Source of the DNA: Saprospiraceae bacterium
GTDB taxonomy: Bacteria > Bacteroidota > Bacteroidia > Chitinophagales > Saprospiraceae
Direction: 5' to 3'
DNA: 34,804 nt
Assembly (NCBI GenBank): GCA_020631105.1
Contig: JAHDHW010000002.1
Span: forward strand, 1-34,804
In this document: positions 1 to 8,760 of the stretch, piece by piece
Numbering within the stretch: position 1 is the first letter of the stretch
Layout of the letters: each line of letters starts with the position of its first letter
The notes under the pieces: model-generated
What the model was told of the DNA's origin: nothing
What the model saw: the letters and a program-made list of their open reading frames with translations, nothing else
The model's database searches: none
Made by a program: the position numbers and the translations under genes

Positions 1-1431
1 TTACTCTATTTCTGCAATCTTTTCAAGTAGCCATTTCTTTGAGGCCAGGGCCTTACAGGCCACTACCTGTTCCTTTATTTTGCTGACTGATTGACGGTCT
101 CCCGGAGGAAGTGTTGCTAACCGTTTAGTAAATCGAAGTACATTGAGATACTGTTGTTTTACTTCTTTGGGGACTTTGGTGCTACGGCGCAGGTAAATTC
201 TAAAACTGTCTATTAAAGAATCCAGCGCAAGGAATTCATCGAGCTCGAAATAAGTTTTTAGAAGCATTAGTTTTCCTCCAAGGGAGTAGATAACTTTTCG
301 ATATTCCACTTCTCTTAATTGCTCAATTACTTTTTCGTAATCTTTTTTGTGGAAGTAAACTTTCGCAAGATTGTAGTTTCGGTCATTATCCTGATCCTCT
401 GGTGGTAGCATATCTGTATACTCCTGAATGAAATCCTCTACCCATTCGAACTCCTTGATATGTAAGGCGACTGTGATAATATTTTTATAATTCTGTGGAG
501 TGATTAAGTCATCTTCCAGGATTAATCCAGAGCGTACTTGCTCTTTGTATAAATCAAAAAGTTCACGGAAGTAATCAGAGCGACCTGTGTTGATCTTTGT
601 GTCTATACAATAGTTTCTCAGGTGGGTATAGAGTAACTTGATATCCTCAAAGCCGAATTCTTCCTGTCTATTTTTAAGTAGTTTTTTTAATTGAAAATAA
701 TAGTCTTCCTCTTCTGTATCCAACAGCATTTCACTTACTAAGAAGAAAGCACTGATTGAAGCTTCTTCAATAAATGGCGAAGCCTTGACAAAGGCTAAGA
801 AAGAGGGCATAAGTGTGATCTCAACATCAATCGGCATAATGTTTTTGTAGCCAAGATGCTCACAGTAGTTTTTTAATTTCTGTAAAATGTAAAAACTATC
901 CAGATGGTAATCTGCTTTTTCGAAGTTTTTAAAGTTTGATCGTTTTTTGCCAAGGAATTCAAGATTCTTATGACAACTCCATTCTATTTGAAAGCTATTA
1001 TAATGGAAGTCTACATCTCTGGAGCTTAAGTTTGATTGGTGACTATGCACCTTTCGAAGAATGCCGTTGAAGTGCTTGCTAAGCTTTGGTTGATTCACCG
1101 CAGAAAGTGTAATGGTATCGGAGAGTAATGACTTTTGTTTGAAGGATTTTAAAGCCAGAAAATTGAGCGCTAATTGCGTCATATCCGAGCAGATTCTTCG
1201 CAGCAATGTATCATTGTATGTTTTCTTTGGGAATAGTTTTTTCCATACTTCTTGCTTGCGTAATGCCTTTTTATCCGGAGTGTTATCTCGGATGTAAAGG
1301 TTGAGGGTATGGAAGAGTCGAAGCTGGTCTTCGTTCTCGTTGAAGAACGGAGAACTGAGGTATTTTTCGAATCTATTTAGGTCGATTTTCGAAAAGGACT
1401 GTAAAAGACTAAGCAGTTTGTCACTAAACAT
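1..1431 (-). CDS. Hypothetical helical repeat-like protein
   Basis: A complete 476-residue reading frame; its stop codon is the first three bases of the window. I do not recognise a named family. The protein is rich in Leu, Lys, Glu and aromatic residues, has no signal peptide or membrane segment, and should be cytoplasmic and largely alpha-helical. Residues about 350-415 (YNLAKVYFHKKDYEKVIEQL and following) resemble tetratricopeptide helices, so a scaffold or protein-interaction role is possible, but this is inference. The start at 1431 is the first ATG and is followed at once by coding-like sequence. It is transcribed away from the secreted PKD protein across an AT-rich gap of about 180 bp. 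The frame is long and uninterrupted, so I am confident it is a gene although not of its role. Confidence 0.85.
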   Translation of the reverse strand: MFSDKLLSLLQSFSKIDLNRFEKYLSSPFFNENEDQLRLFHTLNLYIRDNTPDKKALRKQEVWKKLFPKKTYNDTLLRRICSDMTQLALNFLALKSFKQKSLLSDTITLSAVNQPKLSKHFNGILRKVHSHQSNLSSRDVDFHYNSFQIEWSCHKNLEFLGKKRSNFKNFEKADYHLDSFYILQKLKNYCEHLGYKNIMPIDVEITLMPSFLAFVKASPFIEEASISAFFLVSEMLLDTEEEDYYFQLKKLLKNRQEEFGFEDIKLLYTHLRNYCIDTKINTGRSDYFRELFDLYKEQVRSGLILEDDLITPQNYKNIITVALHIKEFEWVEDFIQEYTDMLPPEDQDNDRNYNLAKVYFHKKDYEKVIEQLREVEYRKVIYSLGGKLMLLKTYFELDEFLALDSLIDSFRIYLRRSTKVPKEVKQQYLNVLRFTKRLATLPPGDRQSVSKIKEQVVACKALASKKWLLEKIAEIE

Positions 1432-1615
1432 ACGTATGAATAAAATAATGAGTTGTATAAATATGGATAAAGATACATGTTAAAAAATTGATAATCAATT
1501 AATTAAAGAGTAATTGACTTAAAATTGACATGTACAAATATTTTTTCCTGCTCTTTTTTTATTGACATTTTTGTTGCAACTTTATATAGCTATTTCGAAA
1601 ACTAAAGCTCACAAA

Positions 1616-3016
1616 ATGAAATTAGTTCTACGGTTCACCTTTTTATCTGCGTTTTTGTTTGCCTTAAGTGGCATTTTCTCACCCTTGCAAGCTCAATGTA
1701 CTGCAGGCTTCGATTATACTGATTATGATGGCCCACTTCCTGTAGTGGGAGGGATCACTTTTGAAGATTTATCAACTGGACCTTATACGGACTTTAGTTG
1801 GGATTTTGGAGATGGTCAGTTTGACTCAGAAACAGTAGGAAGTGTTACACACTTTTACGAAGAGGGAGGAACCTACGAAGTGGTCCTTACCGTTTGGAGT
1901 GATGACCCTGATAACTGCTTTGATCAATATGCTCAGTATATTGATGTTGTCGTTTCTGATGATCCGTGTGAGCAAATAGAATGTGTATGGCCTGGAGATA
2001 CCAATGCAGATGGTAAAGCGGATTTAGCAGATTTGGTCAACATAGGGCTTGGATTCGGAATGACTGGCCCGGCGAGAGACTCGATGACTGTTGATTGGTC
2101 TGCACAGCCTGCTACAGATTGGGATCAGTCAAATGGTCTTGGTGTAAATTATAAGCACTTCGATTGTAATGGAGATGGAGAGATTAATCTGGAAGATGTT
2201 GCTGGTATCGAGCAAAACTACATCATGCTGGAAGACGGGACATCAGTAACAGAATCCGATGGTATTCCAATCTCTATGAGTTTTAATGTGGATACTGTAG
2301 TCATTACTGACCCTGATCAACATCTTGAGGTGAGCGCAGCGCTTAAATTCGGAAGCTCGGCTACGCCGATGAACGAGGTTTTTGGAGTTGTTTTATATTT
2401 GACTTATCCTAAGCACTTTGTGGTTGAAGAAGATCCTATTGATTTTGATTATAACGAAAACAGTTTCTTTGGAAATGCTGCCGAAGCTTTACCACTTGCG
2501 AACAATATTCAGGAAGAAGGACAAATGGATATTGTACTTACTCGTAGAAATGGACTGAATACTAGTGGACAAGGTAGAGTTGCAACGATTAGCTTTATTA
2601 TTGATAGTGATATCATTGATGGTCGAGTTATTAATGACGGACAAGATTTTCCGGTAGGCGTACATGTAGTAGGTGCTTTGGATATAGATGGAAATGAATT
2701 AGATATCTCTTTGCCGGAAGAACCTGCTGGTGTATTTTTTCAGAATGGTATTGTGACTAGTCTGACACCTGTGCTTAAAGATGATCAGTTTGAAGTAAAC
2801 CCTAATCCGGTTAGTAATTTATTACAAGTTAAAGTTAGCGACGATGTTCATCCAGAATCATTTGAAGTCTTTGACCTTTTAGGTAAACGACTACTTTATG
2901 ATGAAACTGATCGGAACGCTTTTAATGTAAATATGAGTTCCCTTCAGGATGGAATGTATATTCTTAGAATACAGACGGAAGAGGGCGTTGGCTCTAAACG
3001 AATAATGAAACGATAA
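1616..3016 (+). CDS. Secreted PKD/dockerin-like protein with T9SS type A sorting domain
   Basis: Predicted exported protein of 466 residues. I chose the ATG at 1616 over the in-frame ATG at 1562 because it begins a classic signal peptide (MKLVLRF, a hydrophobic core, then LQAQ/C). Domains in order: a PKD-like beta-sandwich (about 28-110, with SWDFGDG and a GGTYEVVLTV strand); two EF-hand-like dockerin loops (D128-T-N130-A-D132-G to D139, and D183-C-N185-G-D187-G to D194) separated by an unusually long linker; a cohesin-like or generic beta region (about 210-370); and a C-terminal T9SS type A sorting domain (about 393-466, NPNPVSNLLQV, GKRLL, LQDGMYILRI, ending KRIMKR). Known family behaviour: such proteins cross the outer membrane by T9SS, with the terminal domain usually removed. 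Substrate or ligand is not evident. The gene ends 18 bp before a strong terminator. Confidence 0.88.
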   Translation: MKLVLRFTFLSAFLFALSGIFSPLQAQCTAGFDYTDYDGPLPVVGGITFEDLSTGPYTDFSWDFGDGQFDSETVGSVTHFYEEGGTYEVVLTVWSDDPDNCFDQYAQYIDVVVSDDPCEQIECVWPGDTNADGKADLADLVNIGLGFGMTGPARDSMTVDWSAQPATDWDQSNGLGVNYKHFDCNGDGEINLEDVAGIEQNYIMLEDGTSVTESDGIPISMSFNVDTVVITDPDQHLEVSAALKFGSSATPMNEVFGVVLYLTYPKHFVVEEDPIDFDYNENSFFGNAAEALPLANNIQEEGQMDIVLTRRNGLNTSGQGRVATISFIIDSDIIDGRVINDGQDFPVGVHVVGALDIDGNELDISLPEEPAGVFFQNGIVTSLTPVLKDDQFEVNPNPVSNLLQVKVSDDVHPESFEVFDLLGKRLLYDETDRNAFNVNMSSLQDGMYILRIQTEEGVGSKRIMKR

Positions 3017-3034
3017 GTTAGCTGTGTTTATAAA

Positions 3035-3072
3035 CAAAAGCGCCAATAGTAAAATAGCTATTGGCGCTTTTG
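3035..3072. terminator. Bidirectional intrinsic terminator
   Basis: A perfect 15-bp inverted repeat (3035-3049 with 3058-3072, core GCGCCAATAG) closes an 8-nt loop. The arms begin and end in A4 and T4 runs, so the hairpin has a U-rich tail on either strand. It sits between the convergent genes ending at 3016 (plus) and 3076 (minus) and should terminate both. Confidence 0.9.
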
Positions 3073-3075
3073 TCT

Positions 3076-3765
3076 TTAGTACTTTTGACTCGGTTTTTTT
3101 GTGTTGGCGCCTTCTACCACAATGACAATCTCTCCTTTGATTTTTTTCGTTCCGAAATGAGTCTGTAAATTTTCTAAGTTGTCTGTTTTGACTTCTTCAT
3201 GTAGCTTGGTTAGTTCTCGCGCTACACAAGCCATTCGATCAGCTCCACAATGTTCTGCAAGTTGCCCGAGGCATTTTAGTAAGCGGTGTGGAGATTCATA
3301 AAGAACAAAGGTATAAGGTAAACCAGCCAGGTATTGCAAACGAGTCTGTCTACCTTTTTTATGTGGTAAGAATCCTTCAAAATGAAATTTGTCGCAAGGC
3401 AAGCCACTAGCAACTAACGCCGGGACAAAGGCTGTTGCTCCGGGTAAACATTCTATCTTAATATCATTTTGCATACAGGCTCTGGAAAGAAGAAATCCAG
3501 GGTCAGAAATTCCCGGGGTACCTGCATCAGAGACTAATGCATAAGTTGCTCCTTGCAGGAGTTGAGCTACAATGGGCTCTACTGAGGCATGCTCGTTATG
3601 TGCATGAAAAGATTTTAAAGGGGTATCAATTTCAAAATGTTGGAGTAGTTTTTTACTGGTACGAGTATCTTCTGCGAGAATTAGATCAACGGACTTTAGT
3701 ACATTCAATGCACGTAGCGTGATATCTTCTAAGTTGCCGATAGGTGTTGGGACAATGTACAGCAA
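3076..3765 (-). CDS. rsmI: 16S rRNA (cytidine-1402-2'-O)-methyltransferase RsmI
   Basis: Tetrapyrrole-methylase-fold enzyme that uses SAM to 2'-O-methylate C1402 in the decoding centre of 16S rRNA. Family motifs are plain: the N-terminal VPTPIGNLEDITLRAL (6-20), LAEDTRTSKKLL (30-40), FHAHNEH (52-58), and the glycine-rich SDAGTPGISDPG (78-89), which binds SAM. The 229-residue length is shorter than the Escherichia coli protein because the C-terminal extension is absent; short versions are common in Bacteroidota. It lies 7 nt downstream of pssA on the same strand and is probably cotranscribed with it. The start at 3765 matches the conserved N-terminus with no room for extension. Confidence 0.96.
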   Translation of the reverse strand: MLYIVPTPIGNLEDITLRALNVLKSVDLILAEDTRTSKKLLQHFEIDTPLKSFHAHNEHASVEPIVAQLLQGATYALVSDAGTPGISDPGFLLSRACMQNDIKIECLPGATAFVPALVASGLPCDKFHFEGFLPHKKGRQTRLQYLAGLPYTFVLYESPHRLLKCLGQLAEHCGADRMACVARELTKLHEEVKTDNLENLQTHFGTKKIKGEIVIVVEGANTKKPSQKY

Positions 3766-3772
3766 GGGCAGT

Positions 3773-4480
3773 TTAATTTTTGATGAGTAGATGCTGCGTT
3801 ACCGAGTAAAGAACATAAAGTAGAATTAATAACGAAAATGCAAGTTCTTTAAAGACAACCAACAAGATCACTGAAAGGATCAGAAATATAAACCTGGGTT
3901 CATTGCCTTTCCACTGAAAACTCTTGAACTTAAAACTAATCATCGGAATCTCAGCAACCAATAGCAGGGATAGTATAATTATTGTACTGTAGAGTAACCA
4001 GGGTTGTAGGATCAGCGAACGTAGGCCCAGCGTATCCCATTCATAAATCAACATTAGGCCAGTTACAAAGATAGTAGCTGCTGGAGTATTAAGACCCAGA
4101 AAATTTTCCGATTGTCTGGTATCAATGTTGAATTTTGCCAGGCGTAAACATGCGAATAAGGATAAAATAAAACCAGGCGCTGCAAGCCACTGCACACCTC
4201 CATCTGTAGGAAGGTCAAACGAAATATTTAAAAGCATATAGAGTATTGCTCCGGGAGCTACTCCGAAAGAGACCATATCTGCTAAGCTGTCTAATTCTTT
4301 TCCCAAAGGAGAGTTTACACCTAGTGATCGTGCAAGCAGGCCATCTCCATAATCTGCTAGTCCTGCAACGAATAAGAAATAAAAGGCCGGAACAAATTGA
4401 TGATTTAGAATACTTACAACTGCAGCACAGCCACAGAATAAATTAAGAAGCGTTACAATATTAGGTATACCTTGTCGCAT
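3773..4480 (-). CDS. pssA: CDP-diacylglycerol--serine O-phosphatidyltransferase PssA
   Basis: Integral membrane enzyme that makes phosphatidylserine from CDP-diacylglycerol and L-serine, the first committed step to phosphatidylethanolamine. The CDP-alcohol phosphotransferase signature is complete: D43-x2-D46-G47-x2-A50-R51-x8-G60-x3-D64-x3-D68, the metal and CDP binding residues. Several hydrophobic helices follow. I place the start at 4480 because the usual N-terminus (IPNIVTLLNLFCGC) begins four residues later. The reading frame is open back to an ATG at 4603, but the extra 41 residues look non-coding and would precede a conserved start region. This gives 235 residues, normal for the family. 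rsmI follows after 7 nt. Confidence 0.93.
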   Translation of the reverse strand: MRQGIPNIVTLLNLFCGCAAVVSILNHQFVPAFYFLFVAGLADYGDGLLARSLGVNSPLGKELDSLADMVSFGVAPGAILYMLLNISFDLPTDGGVQWLAAPGFILSLFACLRLAKFNIDTRQSENFLGLNTPAATIFVTGLMLIYEWDTLGLRSLILQPWLLYSTIIILSLLLVAEIPMISFKFKSFQWKGNEPRFIFLILSVILLVVFKELAFSLLILLYVLYSVTQHLLIKN

Positions 4481-4832
4481 TAAGTTTATTAATAAAATAG
4501 TCGTATAAATTATAACAGGGCTCGGGTTGATAATATTTAGAGGCCTTAAATAACACTTAGTGTCATTTCTTAGCAAAGATTCAAATTGTGATGACATCCC
4601 CAAGCTGTGTTCCTTACACTCTTGAATAGTGCACGGAATGCTGTAAATGTAGCATTTTTGGTACAGTATCCCTCTAATGTTTTAGTACTTTTGTGTTTTA
4701 TTAAGCTTTTACGACGGTTCGACGTTTTTTGTACAATAGGGGCTTGAAATTATTGGTTAATTATGAACCAGAGGCCCTTAAAAGCCTCATTGTTAAGCTA
4801 TGGATCGTTATACTAAAGCAAATTAATCTTCT
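4481..4832. other. Gene-free divergent intergenic region
   Basis: About 350 bp between pssA (minus, using the start at 4480) and the surface protein gene (plus). It holds a TAnnTTTG-type -7 element on the plus strand (4686-4693) and a near match on the minus strand at 4651-4644 (TACATTTA). The plus leader has a short GAGGC/GCCTC hairpin at 4771-4788. I see no other gene, repeat array or RNA signature here. Confidence 0.5.
4686..4693 (+). promoter_or_regulatory. Bacteroidota -7 promoter element
   Basis: TACTTTTG matches the TAnnTTTG -7 consensus exactly. The nearest TTTG upstream (4657-4660) is 25 nt away, longer than the usual 19-21, so the -33 part is weak. It would start a transcript near 4700 with a leader of about 130 nt before the ATG at 4833. 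Confidence 0.45.
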
Positions 4833-6911
4833 ATGTATCGAATGATTTTGATGTTAGGCTTGTGGTGTTGTAGTACAATTGCCTTTGCACAGCCTGCCAA
4901 TGATGAATGTATTAATGCCACTCTGCTTACTAATCTAAGTAATTGGTGTTCTGATGCAGGCGAATTTAGTACAGTTGGAGCAACTGCTTCTGCTGAAACC
5001 TTGCCTACCTGCTTTCCTGCTACTGGAGATAGCCATGATGTATGGTTTGTTTTTCAGGCACAAGCTAACACGGTGAATATTTCTGTCAATGGAGCTACTG
5101 GTGGAGTTGGGAATGCAGGAACCTTAGAGAATCCCGGTGTCGCGCTTTACAGCGGCACTTGTGGAGCTGGACTGGTTCAGGAAGAATGTCTTTCAGATGC
5201 TGCCGGAAATAATACTGTGGAAACCTTTGGAGGCCCTCTTAATATTGGCCAGTTTTACTATATAAGAATAGATGCCAGAAATGATAACGAAGGTACATTT
5301 CAACTTTGCCTGAACAACTTTAATCAAATCCCTGAACCATCAAGTGATTGTGATGATGGAGTGATTCTTTGTGATAAATCACCCTTCACCGTTCAGAGTG
5401 TAGTAGGCGCCGGCAATAATACTAACGAAATTGATCCGAGCTCATGTGTGCAAGTGGAGATTAGCTCCGTATGGTATAAATGGACCTGCGATCAACCAGG
5501 TACTTTAAGTTTTAGCTTAACACCTAATCAGTCGACCGATGATCTTGACTTTGCAGTTTATGAATTACCAAACGGTATTGATAATTGTTCAGGAAAAGAA
5601 CTAATCCGTTGTATGGCATCGGGTGAAAATGTTGGTCAGCCTTTTGAAAGCTGGGAGCCATGTACAGGTGCAACGGGACTAAGTGAAGGAGAAGGGGATA
5701 CAGAAGAGTTCCCGGGCTGTGGGCCTAATGATAATAACTTTGTATCGGCTATTGATATGCAGGCAGGGGTGAGTTATGCCTTAGTCGTAAATAACTTTAG
5801 TAATACTGGTAGTGGATTTTCAGTGGAGTGGGGCGGAACAGGAACTTTTTTGGGACCATTGGCAGACTTTGCCATTAACCCGGAGCTAGGAGTTGTCTGT
5901 GAAGAATTGGTAAACATCATTGATGCTTCTGTTGATAATGCGGGGGATATTGTTGGGTGGAATTGGAACTTTGGTGCAGGAGCTAATCCTCCGGTTGCAA
6001 ATACACAAGGCCCTCATGCCGTAGAATTCGAATCAGTGGGCACTAAATTTATCGTCCTTACAGTGGAATCATCTGCAGGATGTATCGTTACAGAAGTTTT
6101 AGAATTAGAGGTAGAGTCTTGTTGTCAGGCTTTGTTTGATTTAGAACTTAGTCTGGATGAAGCGATAGATCCGAATTGTACCGGAGAAGCAAGTGGCTCT
6201 ATAAGCGTATCAGCTACCGGTGAAAACCCTTTGTTTGAATATAGCTTGGATGGCGAAAACTTTTTTAGCTTCTCTACCTTTAATGGTTTGGAAGCAGGGA
6301 CTTATACCGTCTGGGTTCGTGATATAAAAGGCTGCTTAGATTCGATCGAAGTTACCTTAGTTGACCCACCTCCAATTTTTGTAGATGCCGGAGAAGATGT
6401 AACAGTAGAATTAGGTTACGATACAGATTTATTAGCAACTACTACACCTTCGACGGGATTGTTTACGCTAGCATGGACTCCGGATTCGCTTTTGAGCTGT
6501 AGTAATTGCCCCAATCCAAATGCTTTGCCTCCTACTACTACAACCTTTGTTGTCACTGCCACAGATGCTGACGGCTGTACCGTAGAAGATGATGTAATCG
6601 TAACGGTTGAGGTTAATCGACCTATTTATATTCCAAATGCTTTTTCACCTGACGGAGATGGGATTAATGACACTTTTATTCTTTATGGAGGACGAAGTGC
6701 ACGACAAATTCAGGTAATTCGTATCTTCAATCGCTGGGGAGCATTAGTGTACGAAGGACGAGAAATTATGCTTGGAGATGAATCCCGAGGCTGGGATGGC
6801 CGTTTCAAAGGAGAACTGGTGAATAATGATGTATTTGCTTTCTATGCTTTAATAGAATTTATCGATAACGAAGTGATTCTTTTTGAGGGAGATGTCACCG
6901 TAGTAAAATAG
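4833..6911 (+). CDS. T9SS type B (gliding-motility C-terminal) surface protein with PKD and SprB-like repeats
   Basis: Exported 692-residue protein. A signal peptide (MYRMILMLGLWCCSTIAFAQ) is followed by two Cys-rich beta-sandwich modules (about 21-165 and 170-340; each begins with a DECINA- or DCDDGVILC-like segment and contains an SHDVWFVF- or VWYKW-like strand), a PKD-like domain (about 343-430, WNWNFGAG), an SprB-type repeat (about 440-510, FEYSLDGENF and GTYTVWVRDIKGC), a linker with a CSNCPNP motif, and a C-terminal CHU_C/gliding-motility domain (599-692, IPNAFSPDGDGIND, IFNRWG, GWDGRFKGE). The terminal domain is the T9SS type B signal, so the protein is probably secreted or anchored on the surface as an adhesin. 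Its stop lies 2 nt before the LptC-like gene, suggesting cotranscription. Confidence 0.9.
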   Translation: MYRMILMLGLWCCSTIAFAQPANDECINATLLTNLSNWCSDAGEFSTVGATASAETLPTCFPATGDSHDVWFVFQAQANTVNISVNGATGGVGNAGTLENPGVALYSGTCGAGLVQEECLSDAAGNNTVETFGGPLNIGQFYYIRIDARNDNEGTFQLCLNNFNQIPEPSSDCDDGVILCDKSPFTVQSVVGAGNNTNEIDPSSCVQVEISSVWYKWTCDQPGTLSFSLTPNQSTDDLDFAVYELPNGIDNCSGKELIRCMASGENVGQPFESWEPCTGATGLSEGEGDTEEFPGCGPNDNNFVSAIDMQAGVSYALVVNNFSNTGSGFSVEWGGTGTFLGPLADFAINPELGVVCEELVNIIDASVDNAGDIVGWNWNFGAGANPPVANTQGPHAVEFESVGTKFIVLTVESSAGCIVTEVLELEVESCCQALFDLELSLDEAIDPNCTGEASGSISVSATGENPLFEYSLDGENFFSFSTFNGLEAGTYTVWVRDIKGCLDSIEVTLVDPPPIFVDAGEDVTVELGYDTDLLATTTPSTGLFTLAWTPDSLLSCSNCPNPNALPPTTTTFVVTATDADGCTVEDDVIVTVEVNRPIYIPNAFSPDGDGINDTFILYGGRSARQIQVIRIFNRWGALVYEGREIMLGDESRGWDGRFKGELVNNDVFAFYALIEFIDNEVILFEGDVTVVK

Positions 6912-6913
6912 AT

Positions 6914-7477
6914 ATGCTCATGAAAAATTATTACTACATTAGTATATTAAGTATTGCTGCAATACTACTATATGCTTGTGGTGGGGATGATTCGAATGAT
7001 ATAGAAAGAATGATTGATGAAGAGCAGGTGAACTATGAAGAAGCAATCGATGTAAATATGATTTATAGTGACTCTGCCATTATTAGAGTCAATGTCTCAG
7101 GACCTCGTTTACTTCGTTACGTAGAAAAAAATAGCCCTCGGCAGGAATTTCCGGATGGGATCAAAGTGGTTTTCTATAGCCCTAATGGACGCTCTCAATC
7201 AACCTTAACTGCCAAGAGTGCTACCCGACTAGATAAGAATAATGAAATTACCATTCGGGATAGTGTGATTTGGAAAGGATACGATGGCAAGCGACTTGAA
7301 ACGGAGGAGCTAATCTGGAACGAACGCGAAGAGCGAGTTTATTCCAATCGCTTTGTCAAAATTGTCAAACCGGATGAAGTTATATTTGGTTATGGTTTTG
7401 AAGCGAATCAAGAATTTACAGAGTGGACGATTAATGCGGTAGAAGGAGAGTTTTTACGGACCATGATTGATCAATAA
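6914..7477 (+). CDS. lptC: LptC-like lipoprotein (LPS transport periplasmic component)
   Basis: 187 residues. A lipoprotein signal with lipobox LLYA/C places the acylated Cys at residue 22. The rest forms repeated short beta strands with the LptC/DUF1239 pattern (GIKVVFYSPNGRSQSTLTA, then TIRDSVIWKG, LETEELIWNEREERVYSN, and FEANQEFTEWTI). LptC hands lipopolysaccharide from the LptBFG ABC transporter to the periplasmic LptA bridge. In Bacteroidota LptC homologues are often lipoproteins rather than bearing a transmembrane anchor, as here. ATG at 6914 or 6920 could start it; the latter gives a more usual MKN signal. It starts 2 nt after the surface protein and ends 8 nt before the CorC-type gene, so it lies in a run of envelope genes. 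Confidence 0.85.
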   Translation: MLMKNYYYISILSIAAILLYACGGDDSNDIERMIDEEQVNYEEAIDVNMIYSDSAIIRVNVSGPRLLRYVEKNSPRQEFPDGIKVVFYSPNGRSQSTLTAKSATRLDKNNEITIRDSVIWKGYDGKRLETEELIWNEREERVYSNRFVKIVKPDEVIFGYGFEANQEFTEWTINAVEGEFLRTMIDQ

Positions 7478-7485
7478 ATAAGGTA

Positions 7486-8760
7486 ATGACCCTAGGATTA
7501 ATTTTAATTTTTCTTTTGTTATCAGCACTATTCTCTGGTACGGAGATAGCGTTCATCTCAGCAAGTAAAATTGCTGTGGAACTAAAGCGCACGAAAGGGT
7601 CTCGTCAAGGGAAAGTATTGGCCCGTTTTTATGATAAGCCAGCCAGTTTTCTAAGTACAATGTTAGTGGGGAATAATATTGCCCTGGTCATCTTTACTAT
7701 TTTGATGACCATTCCGCTCGAGCATTTCTTTACGACCTTTATTGGTTTTCAAGTCGATAGCTTAGTACTATTGTTGATTAACACTTTGATCATTACGGTG
7801 GTCATTTTGTTGTTTGGAGAGTTTTTACCAAAGACTTTATTCCGATTATATTCGAACGAAGTTTTATACTGGTTTGCGTATCCATTGGAGTTATTACGGA
7901 TTATTCTTTTTATTCCAGCCTGGATAATGACCTCATTATCAAATATAATCTTACGAGTGTTTTTGCGAACAAGAGTGGATAAGATGGAAAACGTAATTAC
8001 CCGGCTTGATCTTGAAAACTTTATTAAGGATACTCAGATTATTGATTCCGAAGATGAGATTGATCATTCACTGTTTGGGAAAGCCCTCAATTTGAAGTCT
8101 GTTCGCGTTCGAGATTGTATGGTGCCTCGTACGGAGATAGAGAATGTGGATATTGATGCGAGTGTAGAGGATCTCAAGCAAGTAATAATTGAAAGTAACT
8201 TGTCTCGAATTATTGTTACTAAAGACGATATAGACAATGTGAAGGGGTATGTTCATCACCAGCAATTATTATCGATGCCCAAAACGATAAGAGGAATAGT
8301 ACTGAAAATTCCTTTTATACCTGAAGCGATGCCTGTTAGAGATTTAATGTATAAATTTATTCGGGAGCATCTGAGCATAGCTTGTGTTGTAGATGAGTTT
8401 GGTGGGGTCGCTGGGATCATAACAATGGAAGATATCCTTGAAGAGATATTTGGGGAGATAGAAGACGAACATGATCAGGAAGAATACGTAGAAACACAAA
8501 TCTCAGAGGATGAATATATATTCTCGGGACGATTAGAGGTTATGTACCTGAATGATAAATATGATAATCTAAATTTTCCAGAAGGAGAATATTCTACCCT
8601 GTCCGGGTATTTAGTAACGATTACTGAAACAATCCCTGCGCAAGGAGCAGAAATTGAGCTGGAGGGCTTTAAATTTATCCTTGAGCTGGTAAGTAATACT
8701 AAGATCGAAACCGTCAGAGTGATCAAGTTAAGGGAAACCGATGAAAAAATGGATCAGTGA
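7486..8760 (+). CDS. CNNM/CorC (HlyC) family membrane transporter, GldE-like
   Basis: 424 residues. An N-terminal DUF21/CNNM membrane domain (1-190) has about four hydrophobic helices and the FSGTEIAFISA motif. It is followed by a CBS pair (about 205-320, with the hallmark VRDCMVPRTEI at 207-217 and VDEFGGVAGIITMEDILEEIFGEI starting at 302, written here in two parts as VDEFGG and MEDILEEIFGEI) and a C-terminal CorC_HlyC transporter-associated domain (about 335-420, FSGRLEVMYLN, STLSGYL). Family members are linked to Mg2+/Co2+ export, and in Flavobacteriia GldE belongs to this family. Neighbouring an LptC gene is usual in this phylum as far as I recall. Its end overlaps the patatin-like gene by 20 bp in another frame, implying translational coupling. 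Confidence 0.9.
   Translation: MTLGLILIFLLLSALFSGTEIAFISASKIAVELKRTKGSRQGKVLARFYDKPASFLSTMLVGNNIALVIFTILMTIPLEHFFTTFIGFQVDSLVLLLINTLIITVVILLFGEFLPKTLFRLYSNEVLYWFAYPLELLRIILFIPAWIMTSLSNIILRVFLRTRVDKMENVITRLDLENFIKDTQIIDSEDEIDHSLFGKALNLKSVRVRDCMVPRTEIENVDIDASVEDLKQVIIESNLSRIIVTKDDIDNVKGYVHHQQLLSMPKTIRGIVLKIPFIPEAMPVRDLMYKFIREHLSIACVVDEFGGVAGIITMEDILEEIFGEIEDEHDQEEYVETQISEDEYIFSGRLEVMYLNDKYDNLNFPEGEYSTLSGYLVTITETIPAQGAEIELEGFKFILELVSNTKIETVRVIKLRETDEKMDQ

Noticed and set aside
1562-1615. Upstream ATG for the PKD/dockerin-like protein
   Set aside because: It would bury the signal peptide behind 18 residues; the ATG at 1616 gives a normal signal peptide.
1991-2219. Evidence of a cellulosome from the dockerin-like loops
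   Set aside because: No cohesin or glycoside hydrolase is seen; PKD and T9SS domains point to a general surface protein.
4481-4603. In-frame upstream extension of pssA to the ATG at 4603
   Set aside because: The family N-terminus begins at 4480; the extra 41 residues look non-coding and a leader is expected here.
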